The notes beneath the pieces are model-generated. The model was not told the DNA's origin, did not search any database, and saw only the letters and a list, made by a program, of their open reading frames with translations. Positions 10,458 to 21,102 of a stretch of 64,000 nt of DNA are shown piece by piece (the stretch's first letter is position 1; every line of letters starts with the position of its first letter). Origin of the DNA: Guillardia theta CCMP2712 (taxonomy: Eukaryota > Cryptophyceae > Pyrenomonadales > Geminigeraceae); contig NW_005434570.1 of NCBI RefSeq assembly GCF_000315625.1, positions 91,336 to 155,335 on the forward strand, in the 5' to 3' direction. The translations under genes and the position numbers were made by a program.

Positions 10458-11297
10458 TAAAGATCAGTACGAGGACAGCACTAGTTGAGAGGGGGAATAG
10501 CCCTCTGCAGCAAGTCCCGGAGGCCAGTCTTCCATGTCAGCATACTTGACTGAGTATCTTTACTGCCGCGGGCTCAATACAGTCATCACGATCTCGACGG
10601 AGATCCGGAGGGAAGCCGCCGTGAGAGCGGCCTTCAAGGCTTGTGCTGCTCTCAGGCTGTCACAGGCTTCAAGTTCAATGCCAACTTCCGTTGTCACAGC
10701 GCCGGGTCGCCGCCCGGCCGGAGTCCGGCGTGTCAGACTAGCCTGGCAACCGGGTCATTCAAGCCTTGATTGACCGGACCGTACGGTCGGCGCCGCCAGG
10801 CCCCGGGGCTTGCCGGTGCCTCACGGCGGTGGGCCACATTGAAACGCCCGGCCGCCGGTCCGATCAGGGTCGGCCCGGACTCCGGGACTCAGCCTTAGGC
10901 TTGAAAGACCCGGATCAGGATAGACAGCCTGACTCGCCGGAACCTCGGACCCGCCGCCGAGAGACTCTGAGATGACCGGGCCGGGCCGCCGCCCGGCTGG
11001 CCGCGGCCGTTCCCTGCCGCCAAGGTAACCTTGAACTCAGTGACGGTCACCTGCGGTATCATTAAGGGGGCCAGCCAGCTTTGGGCGGCCATTCCCCCAT
11101 CAGACTCCAGGCTGAGTGGGCCATTCCTCCATCTGACTGTCAAAAATCAACGGTTCACTGAGTCATGTCGACATGTCATCCTGATGACTCTAAGAACTAT
11201 GAACAAACTTCTTTTCGTATCCCCCGAACACGCCCCTCCACTACTGTGGAGTGCTTTTAAAAGACATCTTCAGCTTCGTCCTCCACTGCTAACGTGT

Positions 11298-11829
11298 ATG
11301 CACATGACTTCGACACACCTTCCTGCTCCTCCCTCCGTCCTCATCCAAGCTCGCCCTCGTGCCTCCGACCAACGTGATCAGATCCGCCTGGACCTCCTCA
11401 CTATCTCCTCCCTCTTCCACCTCCGACAGCTCGAGGCCGCTCGCATCCTGGTAAGATGTCGCTTGCTGAGAGAGGAGGAGAAGCGGAGAGGCGGAAAGGC
11501 GGAGAGGCAGAGAGGCGGAGAGGAGAGGACGAGAGGAGGGCAGGAGCTGACGGGGAGGGCAGGGGATCTCGCTGACGTCGCTGAAGAGCGCGTGCCGGAG
11601 GCTGGGGGTCGAGCGATGGCCGTACACGCGGGAGGCAGTGCAGGAAGCTAAAGGAGTAGCTAGGGAAGAGGAGGGCACGGGGCAGGGATTGACAAGTGAA
11701 AAGCAAGGGCAAGACGCAGAGTTGGAAGCAGAAGAAGAGAGGGAGCACAGGTGGATGGATTGGTACCTTTCCTTTCCACTGGAAGAGACCTTAGAGGAAG
11801 GGGAAGCGGAGGTTAAGATATCTCCATGA
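11298..11829 (+). CDS. RWP-RK domain protein, type A copy A4 (139 aa)
   Basis: Exons 11298-11450 and 11563-11829. The C-terminal 63 residues are identical to A3. The intron again contains GGCGGAGA-type repeats, here with substitutions (GGCGGAAA, GGCAGAGA). This is the last A gene: the fifth unit ends before its A gene would begin. Confidence 0.83.
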
Positions 11830-12979
11830 AGCATTCCCCTATCAATCGGGTTAACTTTCCACGCAAGTAAAGAAGATGACAAAGAGACATGCTGTAGCTC
11901 AATCTGCCACCGTGCGATATCAAGCATCGTGATAGTACAACAGCTGCCTTACAAGCTGCGCAGCCTGCCTATGATCACGAGCTGGAAGCGTCGATCTTCA
12001 CTCACCCGCAACAAACGACATTGAAGTGTTTGCATCCTCAGTTGTGCTACAGTGCTCCTCTACCTACCTCTCAGCCTGTCAGCCGGTGGTTCCGACTGGC
12101 CCGGAGCTTCAAGGCTCCGGGATGAGATTGCTCATAGCAGCAGGAAGATCATCAGCAACAAGGACCGTCCGGAGGGAAGTTAGATGACCAGCACGTATCT
12201 ACAACCTCCTAGGTACTGGCCAGTACGACATTTGGCCTTCGATTGAGACTAGACAGGAAGATAGCTGACAGATGTCTGAAGACATTCATCCTTGACTCTA
12301 CTGAGACATCCGCGAAATCACAAATACAGCTGTGACTAGCACAGGCTGACCTGTCGGCTGTTCTGTCGTGAATGCTGAGAGATAGTTTCACACAACACCC
12401 ACCTGACGATATCCCGGCCTAGCACCTACTGGCTGACTACTTCCTGGTCAAGACATGATTTGCTGATCCAGACCCTTTCCTTTCCCATGTGTACTCAGTC
12501 ACTGCAATTTGGTTGTCTTGACATCTCCCTGGGCTCCAGCCCACTGGGCGCATGCCCTCATGCAGTGAAGCGCATCCGATCAGCTGCGGTGGACTTTGAA
12601 GACAGCGATGCTCGTCAGACCCCAGCAGCCAAGACATTCGTCCGCAAGTATCTCGGTGGAAGGGTTGACAATCTTCAACCCTTCCACTTGCACTGCGTTG
12701 AGGTGTCATTGGATTACTGTCAAGCTAGTTTCCCAAGAGTCCATGCCCTAGTTGTCCCCATGTTGACGACAGTTGTATATCCTGCCGTCGGCGTTGAGCT
12801 CCTATACCAAGGACGCGCGGTCTGTCGTCGGACCGGCAAGACAGCTGGCCACCCAATCACTTTGATAGCCCAGATGACTTTGCTTCTTCGCATGTACGAT
12901 ACCTGTCTCTGCCATGCTCTACAGGGCAGACGCTGTGCGTTATTGTGTTGTCTCAGACCATGTAAGAGTAGAGTCTATA
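11830..12979. other. Tail-to-tail spacer between A4 and B4
   Basis: Copy of the 1623-2763 spacer, closest to unit 3; the plus-strand frame from 12460 is again 214 codons. No recognised domain. Confidence 0.5.
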
Positions 12980-13591
12980 CTACGAATATTTTACATGCCC
13001 AATGCTCCACAGATCGTTCACATCTTGATCATGGGCGTCATTGTGGTGTGCGTCCCAACTGGGCTTGCGGGGATTGCCCTCAAATCCTTCGCCGTCCCAG
13101 CTAGAGGCCTTATCATCCACAGGAAACGACAGATACCAGTCCATCCATCCTCTATCTATCTTACTCTCACTCGCTTGCTGCAAACCATATCCTTGCTCGC
13201 TCGGAGATGCTCCAAGTGCGGCGACGTCTGGCTCTGATCCTGTCACGTGTCGCGCAGGCGTTTCAAAGAGATCTGTGCGGTCAGGAGATGTTGCATCCCG
13301 CGTGTACGGCCATCGCTCGACCCCCAGCCTCCGGCACGCGCTCTTCAGCGACGTCAGCGAGATCCCCTGCCCTCCCCGTCAGCTCCTGCCCTCCTCTCTT
13401 CTCTGCCTCTCCGCCTCTCTCAGCAAGCGACATCTTACCAGGATGCGAGCGGCCTCGACCTGTCGGAGGTGGAAGAGGGAGGAGATAGTGAGGAGGTCCA
13501 GGCGGATGTACCTGCGTTGGTCGGAGGCACGAGGGCGAGCTTGGATGAGGACGGAGGGTCCTGTAGCGTGAGGAGGCTGTTGTGTCGCCAT
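12980..13591 (-). CDS. RWP-RK domain protein, type B copy B4 (179 aa, intact)
   Basis: Exon 1 is 13439-13591 and exon 2 is 12980-13366 (387 nt), in frame, without the 5-nt insertion of B1/B2. It has Val in HLRQVEAARIL and VNDLWSIGHVKYS at the end, where B3 has DPWSI. Its upstream flank diverges from the other units after about 13,740, so its promoter differs from those of B1-B3. Confidence 0.83.
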
Positions 13592-14582
13592 GGAACCTGT
13601 ATGCTTGAGGGGCTGATGGTACTGAGATGGGGGTTTGGAGACGGCAACGAGCAAAGAAGTGCTCTGGCGAAGCTATCAAGTGGGAGCACTTGCCAAGAAC
13701 GGAGCGCCACCGTATACAAATCTCAACGTGCGACTGGGTTCTGATCGGAGCAGGGGCAAAATGTGGCCGTTAAAGTTGAATCGATGCGAGAAGAGCCCTG
13801 CTAAGTTACTACACGAGTCACTGAGTCGAGGAACAGCACTAGTTGAGAGGGGGAATAGCCCTCTGCAGCAAGTCCCGGAGGCCAGTCTTCCATGTCAGCA
13901 TACGTAGTATCTTTACTGCCGGGCTCAATACAGTCACGGCGGCTTCCCTCCGGATCTCCGTCGAGATCGTGACAGTGACCGCCAAATGCTCCGACGCAAC
14001 AGTCGTAAAGTTTTGACTTCTTGCTGTGACCTTTACTCAAAATTAAGGAGGCTGAGTTGAGGAGGCTTGACCCTGACACTGTCGCACAGGCCACACTTGC
14101 GAGGCCCGGCTGAGGCCGAGAGGCGGCCCGGGCCCATCCGGGAGTCCACAGGCTGACTCGGCCGCCGCCGCTACCGTCACACATTTCCTTGTTCCCCGTG
14201 CGATCCGCCAGCTAAGTGACAAAACTTGAAAAGCCCAACGCATCATCGGGCCGGGCCTGCAAGAGTTTATCACTGCTGGCGATGATCGGATACTACGGAA
14301 CAAGCATTCAGGATGTTTGGCCGCATCGGATGATGCCAGGGGAAGAAGCACTGCCAGGCTTCCGTGGCAGCTGGCACTCCCGAGTCCCGGTCCGCACCCC
14401 GGGGCTAGATTCTTACTGCCATTTCGGAAACCGCCCCGGCCCGGGCCCCCCCCGCCCCCCCCGCCCCTGCCACGGGACTCCGGGACCCGGTGACCGTTAG
14501 ATGGGCCCGGCCGGCCGTCCGCCGGCCCGATCAGGGCCTGGCACTGAGGCCCACTCCCGCGCGGGCCGCGCCGACTTCCTGA

Positions 14583-14630
14583 CGTACGGTACACGGCGTA
14601 CTAGTGCGTACGGTACACGGCGTACTAGTG
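14583..14630. repeat. Two head-to-tail copies of a 24-bp sequence
   Basis: 14583-14606 is repeated exactly at 14607-14630, within a GC-rich stretch (14,400-14,750) that follows the RWP-RK array. No gene is seen between 14,050 and 14,850. Confidence 0.9.
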
Positions 14631-14853
14631 GGGCTCGCTCGCCTCAGGGCCCGCGGGCCCTGGGCTGGCCCTGGGCCGCCCTGCGGGGCCCGGCCCCCCC
14701 AGCGGCCGGGCTGAAGGGCCTCAGCTCAGTGCGGCGGCCCGGCCGGCCGCAGTGAAACTAATGCCAGGCAGCACCGTGACAAATTAGCGGCTAGACGGGG
14801 CCATCAAGTCAAAGTGAAGTGTAGCGGCATGTTGGGGCCATGAACCTATCGCC

Positions 14854-16725
14854 ATGGCTCGAGAGAAGGCGCTTGCTCCTGCCACGAGTACCATGAGCCA
14901 GGAATCGAAGGTTGACAGGGTTGCCACAACGACAGAAGTTCGGGTGGTGGAGGAGGAAGTGGACGAGACTGGAGTGACGATCCGAATTTCGAGGAGGGGA
15001 GACGTGGAGTTGGATGAAACCCTGCTAACAGACTCGGACGAGGACAAGGAAAGACGATCGGAAGAAGATGAAAGGTGGAGCAGGGCGCCATGGCTTCATG
15101 GGAGCGCTACCTTGACGCAGTTCGTGAAGCCAACAACCAAGGCAAGAGCCAATCTACAGCCTGCCCCTCCTCCGGAGCTCAAGGATGTTGAGACCTCAGA
15201 TGAGCTCGACATCAGCCAGGATCTAGCAGAGCAGGAAGATAGGAACACAAGGCTGCAGCGTCACAGTCGCATCTGGTCGGTGCAGGATGAGCTGGGATTT
15301 CTTGAGGAGCAAGAAAGACCGCCAGCTATCAGCTTCCTCCGACCGTCAACAGCACGCCAGGTTGCGAGTCTGATCTTGTTTGTGGCCATGTCGATGCTTC
15401 TTTCCCTGGCTCTGTTCCTCTCCGCGATCTGGTTCCTGTAAGTTGCTAAGGATTGCTGTAACCTCGCGGACCGTCGGTAAGGGGATGTGCAGGATCAACC
15501 AGAGGGGAGAGGAGAAGTATTCCTTCTTCTGCATAGCGGGCATCTTGATTTCAGTCACGTTCCCACTGATAAGCATCTCGATGCATTGCCATGTAAGGCA
15601 TCAAAATTCATCCTCCTCTCCTCATGCTGCCCAACTTCAGGTGATGCAGTGGAAAAGCAGCATGCAGGGTTTCAACCTGCTGGTCCTCGCCATGGTCCAT
15701 GTCCATGCGATCTGCTATGACAGAAGTCTCAAGGGTGTCTTGCTCGCAGATTCCAATCTACCACCTCGAGATCATCATCGGGACCTTTGTCCCGTCCTTC
15801 ATTGTACACTTCACCTTCGCCGCACCTTCTCTTGACTTCGCTCTTACAGAGGTTCCTGGAGGTTATCAGCGGCGCGTGCGAGGCCATCTGCTACGCCTCC
15901 TTCCTGTCTCTCACCCTGCCGGCCATGAGAATTCGCTTCTCAGTCCGGGAGAGAAAGAACCATGACATCGAGAGGCTGCCTTACGACCCCCTGTCCCAGC
16001 TGCCCATCGCATGGTATCTTTCTGCGCTGGTACTGGTTGCGTTTCCCCTTCTTACTAGGCTGATCTTGTGTACAGTGGCCTCTGATCCGACTGGCTTCAG
16101 TCCTGTACGCAGCTGTCAAGCAACGAAAGTATGAAATCGTGGTCAGAGCATCCTTTCCGATCGCTTCAAGCTGTGATGGTTCTACAGCACCTGCTGCCCA
16201 TGTTGTCGAGCGTCTGCCTTTTAATCACAACTTTCTCCTTTGTCCTGCAGAACCAACAAGTCCTGCAGCTGCTTCCTTGCACCGCCAGGGTTGTGCCCAA
16301 AGGCGCTTCTTTGCTGGTCAGAAGCTCTCGGGAACGTGACCTTGTTGTTTTGCCTGATGTGAGATCGCCAGGCACTGATTCTGCTGAGCTCAATCAACCG
16401 AGACGGCCTGTTCACTCTGACACATTTCAAGATGTTCCCTGTTAGCGCAGGGGAGGACGAGGCCACAGGCTGGTCGAAACGTTACCTGCTCGTCCAATCT
16501 GTTGTCTGCCTCGTGACCGGTGGGCCTCTTCCCCCTCCTTCGTTCCCTCGCTCCCTCGCTTCTCCCTCTTGCGCTCCTCCTTTGCTGACTGAAGGGTGTC
16601 CAGTCTATCCCCTCGCGGCTTCCTTCTCCTACATGGACTTCCTGGCACTGGACAGGGTCCCACAGCAACGGCCAAAGAGAACACAGAGGCAGCGGCTGAG
16701 GAGGAGGAGCAGTTTGATTCGATGA
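14854..16725 (+). CDS. TMEM184 / organic solute transporter alpha-like membrane protein
   Basis: Exon 1 (14854-15437) encodes an acidic, probably cytosolic N terminus of about 170 aa and a first membrane helix (SLILFVAMSMLLSLALF). Further exons: 15493-15592, 15641-15694, 15750-15803, 15850-16029, 16076-16138 and from 16188; later exons to the TGA near 16725 are approximate. The spliced core reads FNLLVLAM then IPIYHLEIIIGTFVPSF, RFLEVISGACEAICYASFL: the MVPIY..L / ..C.EAYV pattern of the Solute_trans_a (TMEM184/OST-alpha) family, with the expected run of hydrophobic segments. The family comprises multi-pass membrane proteins, some of which export organic solutes; the substrate here is unknown. 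It is convergent with the next gene. Confidence 0.55.
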
Positions 16726-16929
16726 GGCAACCATTGGCAATCTTTTCAAAATCTTTCTTGTACACATGTAACATCCTGATTTCTCAACAAACTGACAGAA
16801 CATCGCTCTCCTCACATGATAGCGCACATCTCCTAACCGACAACAGCGTACAACAGCTTCTCTGCCTCCTTCTCTTACTGCCCGAGCCCCGGCAGCCAGC
16901 CCAGTAGCACTCAAGACAGTCGGCAGCCG

Positions 16930-19900
16930 CTACTCGATCTCTTCAGACTCGAACTCCTGCCGCACAGGCGGCCGTCCCCCCTTCAGCCCCTCGAAGTCCA
17001 GGACTTTGCTGTTCCTCCCTACCGGGGTCAAGGAGGAGGCCGTTCGCATGCGGGGAAAAGCCAAAGTTCCACTGCTCCACTCGTGCTGGGACCCTTCCTG
17101 GAGCCTCCTGCCCACCTGCATCTTGTCGTAGTGTCGCTGCTTCGCGCCGGCTCGTCCGCTGAACGACACCGCCCTTTTCCTGCTGGAGGGTCAGCAGCGT
17201 CCCAGCAGGAGTTTTCAATATGGCGAGGACCAGAGGAAGGGTCTGTTGGGGAGGTTGGACGGGAGGATCTTTCTCAGCTGGGCCTTCAGCTCGGGGCAGC
17301 AGTCCATCGTCGAGGGCCGCAAACACGTCTGGAGAGAGCTGGTGAGCAGGAGCAGAGCTGGGTAGGGGGAAAGTGGATACCCCAGTCTCCTTCCATGTCA
17401 GGTTGAAACCTGAAGAATCCGAAAAAAATGAAGGGCTCATGCTGCTCAGAGGAAGTGTGAGGTGCAGACGGAGGGAAGAGGTCGGGAGGGAGGAGGAGAC
17501 GGGAGGAGAGGGGAAGGAGAAGGAGAGGATAGAGGCAGAAGGAGGAAGGAGGAAGAGGACCACAACATAAGAGTGTCAGGCAGAATGAGGAGGAGGCGTT
17601 GGACCTTTGCTGGGTCAAGAGTCGGGATTCCCGCAAGTGGTCCTGAAGGTCGTGAGATGGAGTCTGCTGAAAAAAAGACGTCAAACATGGTCAGGTCCGA
17701 CGTCACTGATGTCAACCAGACTGTCCATTCCCAGCTCGTCCATGAAAAGATCCTCGCAGAGCGCGACGACCTGCAGTTGTCAAACTGAGTTTTGAAAAGC
17801 AGTTCGGGCAGGTTGTCACCTCAGCAAAACGAAGTTTGTTGGTGGGTGAAAGCTCTGCACTTTCCTTGATTGTAAACGTTCTGTCCTTGTCACCAGAGTC
17901 CTCGGCCCCCTTGTCCTCTTTCTGACCCTTTCCTGCCTCTAGAGAATCTGTCTTGATCTTGTCCCCTTGCGGTGTAGCCCCCGATACAATCGTTTTGCTG
18001 ACCCCCGGCATGATCTCTTGCTCCTGCTCGTTCAGACTTGTCACGCGCAACGTCGATTCTTCAGCTTTCCTCCACCTGATGCCCGTCGTTGGGAGACCAG
18101 GAGGAGACGGACCCGCTGAGGTGCAGAGGGACAATCTCAACATTCACATCATCGTGCATTCCCTGCCGCCGGCATGTCAGGTCATGAGATCTAAGGGAGA
18201 GGCTCGTTGTGCAGTTTGAATGGAACGACCTCCTTCTACCTCAAGACATGCAGAACTCCAACTCTACAGCAGTCATGGAGCTCACCGGAATCACGAAACC
18301 AACGTAGTTGTTCAGCCTACGTAGCTCCTCAACTGTCTTCGGCAGGTCTTTCTCCACCAGCTTCTGAGAGGACGACGTGGCCGCTCTGTCCCGCAGGCTC
18401 CTTGCCCGGGCCCCGTCGAGGCTCGAGGAAGTCCTCGAGAGGCTGCGAGTGAAGTCCGCAGAGCGAGCACCAGTGCGAGGAGGAGGAGGAGTGCGATGAA
18501 TATTCCTCTGGCTCCTTCCCTCCACGATCTTGGTCCAGACATCCACAGGGAAAAGGACGGTAGGAGGGAGCGCGGAGACAGAAGGGATGCGAATCTGGAG
18601 AGGAGATAAGGAGAGAAAGAGAGAAAGAGGATAGCGAGGAAGCGGGTCCAACGGTCACCTGCACAGTCCCGGCAGGGATGTTGGAGCTGCCGTCTGTCCG
18701 TTCCCCACGCTTCTTGACAATCACATCGGAGAAAGGACAAGACGATACCTGAGCGACGAGTTCAGTTCACGCTCGAGACGAGAATGAGAGAATCTACTCT
18801 CTTCTCCCTCCCTTCCAGTAAGTCCTCCTCCTGCTGCTCCTACTCCTGCTCCTCATTTTCTTTGACTCTCCTCTGCTCTGCTCTGTTCTTCTCTACACTG
18901 CCATCTCGGACCGATGCGGCTCATACCTCGGAGATGGACTCTCCCCACACAGAGAGGAGGGTGACTTTGTCTGTCATCGGCTGATACACCAAGAGGGCAT
19001 AGGGGAACGAGATCTGAGACATCTTCGTGCTCAGCGTCCGGATCTTCTTCTTCCAGCCCGTCCTCTCCTGCTGCGCAGAGTCGTAGATGTGGGCGAGGTT
19101 TGACCTGCAAAAGTCGACACAGGATGAGCAGAGAAAGGGAAGGGAGAGGGAAGAGGAGGTGAGAGAAGTCGAGTGGGGGGAAGATGAGATGAGAGGGGAG
19201 AGGAGGGGAAGGGAGGGGAACCGGGAGATCTGAGCCTTGAGGTCATGGAGTTGATAAAGCTCCGTCAATGCAGACTCGACTGTCAGCGCCTTTGTTCCGC
19301 TCTGACCCGCTGACTGTTTCATAGAAGTCAATGTTGTCTCGTAGCTCAGAGCCACCACCTCCACATCGCTATCACAACAACCTTATCATCACCACCACCA
19401 TCACCACCATCGTTGTCTTCATGATCAAATTCATCGTCACCTCAACAACAACTCATCATCCTCATCCTCATCATTTCCATCATCATCTCCATCATCATCA
19501 TCTCCATCATCATCATCTCCATCATCATCATCTCCATCATCATCATCTCCATCATCATCATCAACAACAACAACAACTCACCGTTGCGATCTCTTCGAAC
19601 ACCCCTTGACTTCTGCCTTCGGTCGGCTCTATGTCATGCTCCACCACAAGTCTGTCTAAAACAGGAGCTTCTGCCTTCCTCTCCTCCTGCTGTGTACGTT
19701 GTCGACTCCCGCCCACCAAGCTCTGCTCCTCCTCCTTCTCCAAGTCTGCGGCAGTTTGCGTTTCGACATTGCCCTCTTCGAACTGCTGACTTTCTCCACC
19801 CGTTTCTATGAGTGGACTTGCTGCTGCTGCCTGTGCCGTTACAACCTTCTCCTCAACATTTACAGTCGTCTCCTCTGCTTGAGAGGATGATGGAATCTTG

Positions 19901-20397
19901 CTCTGAAAGGTGTCTCGCGACAACCCGTCTTGCACGATCTCACGAGAGTTATCCCCAACATCAGCATTGAACACACTTTTCTGATCGATAGATCTCTGTA
20001 TGCTGCTCAGCACGATCGAAGTCTTCCTCCGCACTGATGCAAATTTCGACGCAAAGTCCTCGGCGTTCTCAACCTCAGTGAGGAAAAACTCGTTGGCCGA
20101 CGACGCCGTTGAGGTCTGACTTCCGGTCCTCGAGAAGAGCTGGGAGCTATTGTCTTCCCCGCTATCATGCTTCCCAGTGAAGTTGCTCGCAAGGTACTCG
20201 GCCCTGATCATATTCTCCTTCATCATATTCTCCTTCATCTGCACGTGCCCTTGCTGTAGCTCGTCTATCTTGGCCTTCACCTCAGACTGCGCATGCGCCC
20301 TCAGGTTATCTCTGTGCTCGGAGATGTTCGAGGTCTGAGCAGACATGCCAGGGGAGGACAAAGCGGGGGAGTCATAGACGTCAGATGCTGAATCCTC
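16930..20397 (-). CDS. Unrecognised multi-exon protein, Ser/Gln/Glu-rich
   Basis: A minus-strand series of open segments with good splice borders. The largest exon is 19582-20397, read after a CTACAG acceptor as EDSASDVYDSP... with charged coiled segments (SEVKAKIDELQQGHVQMKEN) and ending before GTGAGT. Next come a segment with SALTELYQLHDLKAQIS joined to NLAHIYDSAQQERTGWKKK and ending VTLLSVWGESISEV (about 18,930-19,350), then IPSVSALPPTVLFPVDVWTK (about 18,240-18,600), and a C-terminal segment ending VRQEFESEEIE with a stop at 16930. Upstream exons are not resolved, so the start is unknown. I do not recognise the family. Confidence 0.45.
19380..19590. repeat. ATC/CAT trinucleotide run
   Basis: About 200 nt dominated by CATCAT and CACCAT units, lying in an intron of the minus-strand gene (between the 19582-20397 exon and the next one). 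Confidence 0.85.
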
Positions 20398-21102
20398 CTG
20401 TAGACTGGGATGATGGTGAATGCCAATGAGGGACAGAGTGAGAGGTAGTAGAAACTCACTTAGGAGCGGGGCGAACAGTCCTTCCCTCCTCAGGGATGTA
20501 TGGCACGAGACTGGACCTGTCCACACTTGCTCAGTCTCAAGTCGTTGAGCATGCCAGGCTTGACCTGTCAGATGACAGCGTCATGGATGTTCTCTTGCCA
20601 TCCGCCTGCTTTCATGTCAGTACACGACAGCGCAAACGTGGGCTTGTTCAACCTTGAAGCTCACGATGAGCCCCTTGGGAAAGATCGGAGGAAGGTTTCT
20701 TGCCTTCCTAGCCGACAGAGGACCGCTGTCAAAGCTGCTCTCTGTCACTGCTCGCGTGCAACGTCAAAGATCGGACTATCACAAGACGACATCCACGGCA
20801 CCTTGCAGTCTTTTCATGCTGGGCTGTCCAGTCAGGATCCGATCCGATCTCCATCGACGAAGGAGGCAGGGAGAGAGGCACTGGAGGTATCTTCCATCTT
20901 CTTCCCAGACCAATGCTCCGATGTCTTGTACGTCCTCCTCCTCCTCCTCCTCCTCCTCCTCTCCCTCAACGCCCTTTTCCTGCCATGTTGTCGCCGCAAG
21001 TCAAAGATCGTTAGATATTGACTACAGATCCACACAGTTCAATATTGACTATAGGTGAGACATTTCAACAAACCCGCCTCAGGATCTTGCGTCCGGTCCG
21101 TG
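20398..21102. other. Interval between the minus-strand gene and HisRS
   Basis: Divergent interval of 0.7 kb. A plus-strand open frame (20500-21021) includes a CTC run (20,934-20,965) encoding poly-Leu and looks fortuitous. It may hold unresolved 5' exons of the minus-strand gene and the HisRS promoter. Confidence 0.35.

Larger units (their letters stand above)
1..14050. repeat. Tandem array of RWP-RK gene-pair units
   Basis: The same long sequence restarts at 1, 3090, 6538, 9889 and 13301, giving units of 3089, 3448, 3351 and 3412 bp and a partial fifth unit that loses similarity near 14,050. The left end is cut by the window. Within each unit, the block at the start (B gene exons) reappears about 1.15 kb later as its reverse complement (A gene exons), so every unit also contains a large inverted repeat. 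Gene order along the plus strand is B0(-), A1(+), B1(-), A2(+), B2(-), A3(+), B3(-), A4(+), B4(-): alternately head-to-head and tail-to-tail. Units differ by scattered substitutions and small indels, mostly outside exons. Coordinates come from direct matching of the repeated text. Confidence 0.93.

Noticed and set aside
19331-19609. His-rich protein from the CAT repeat
   Set aside because: Simple repeat translation within an intron.
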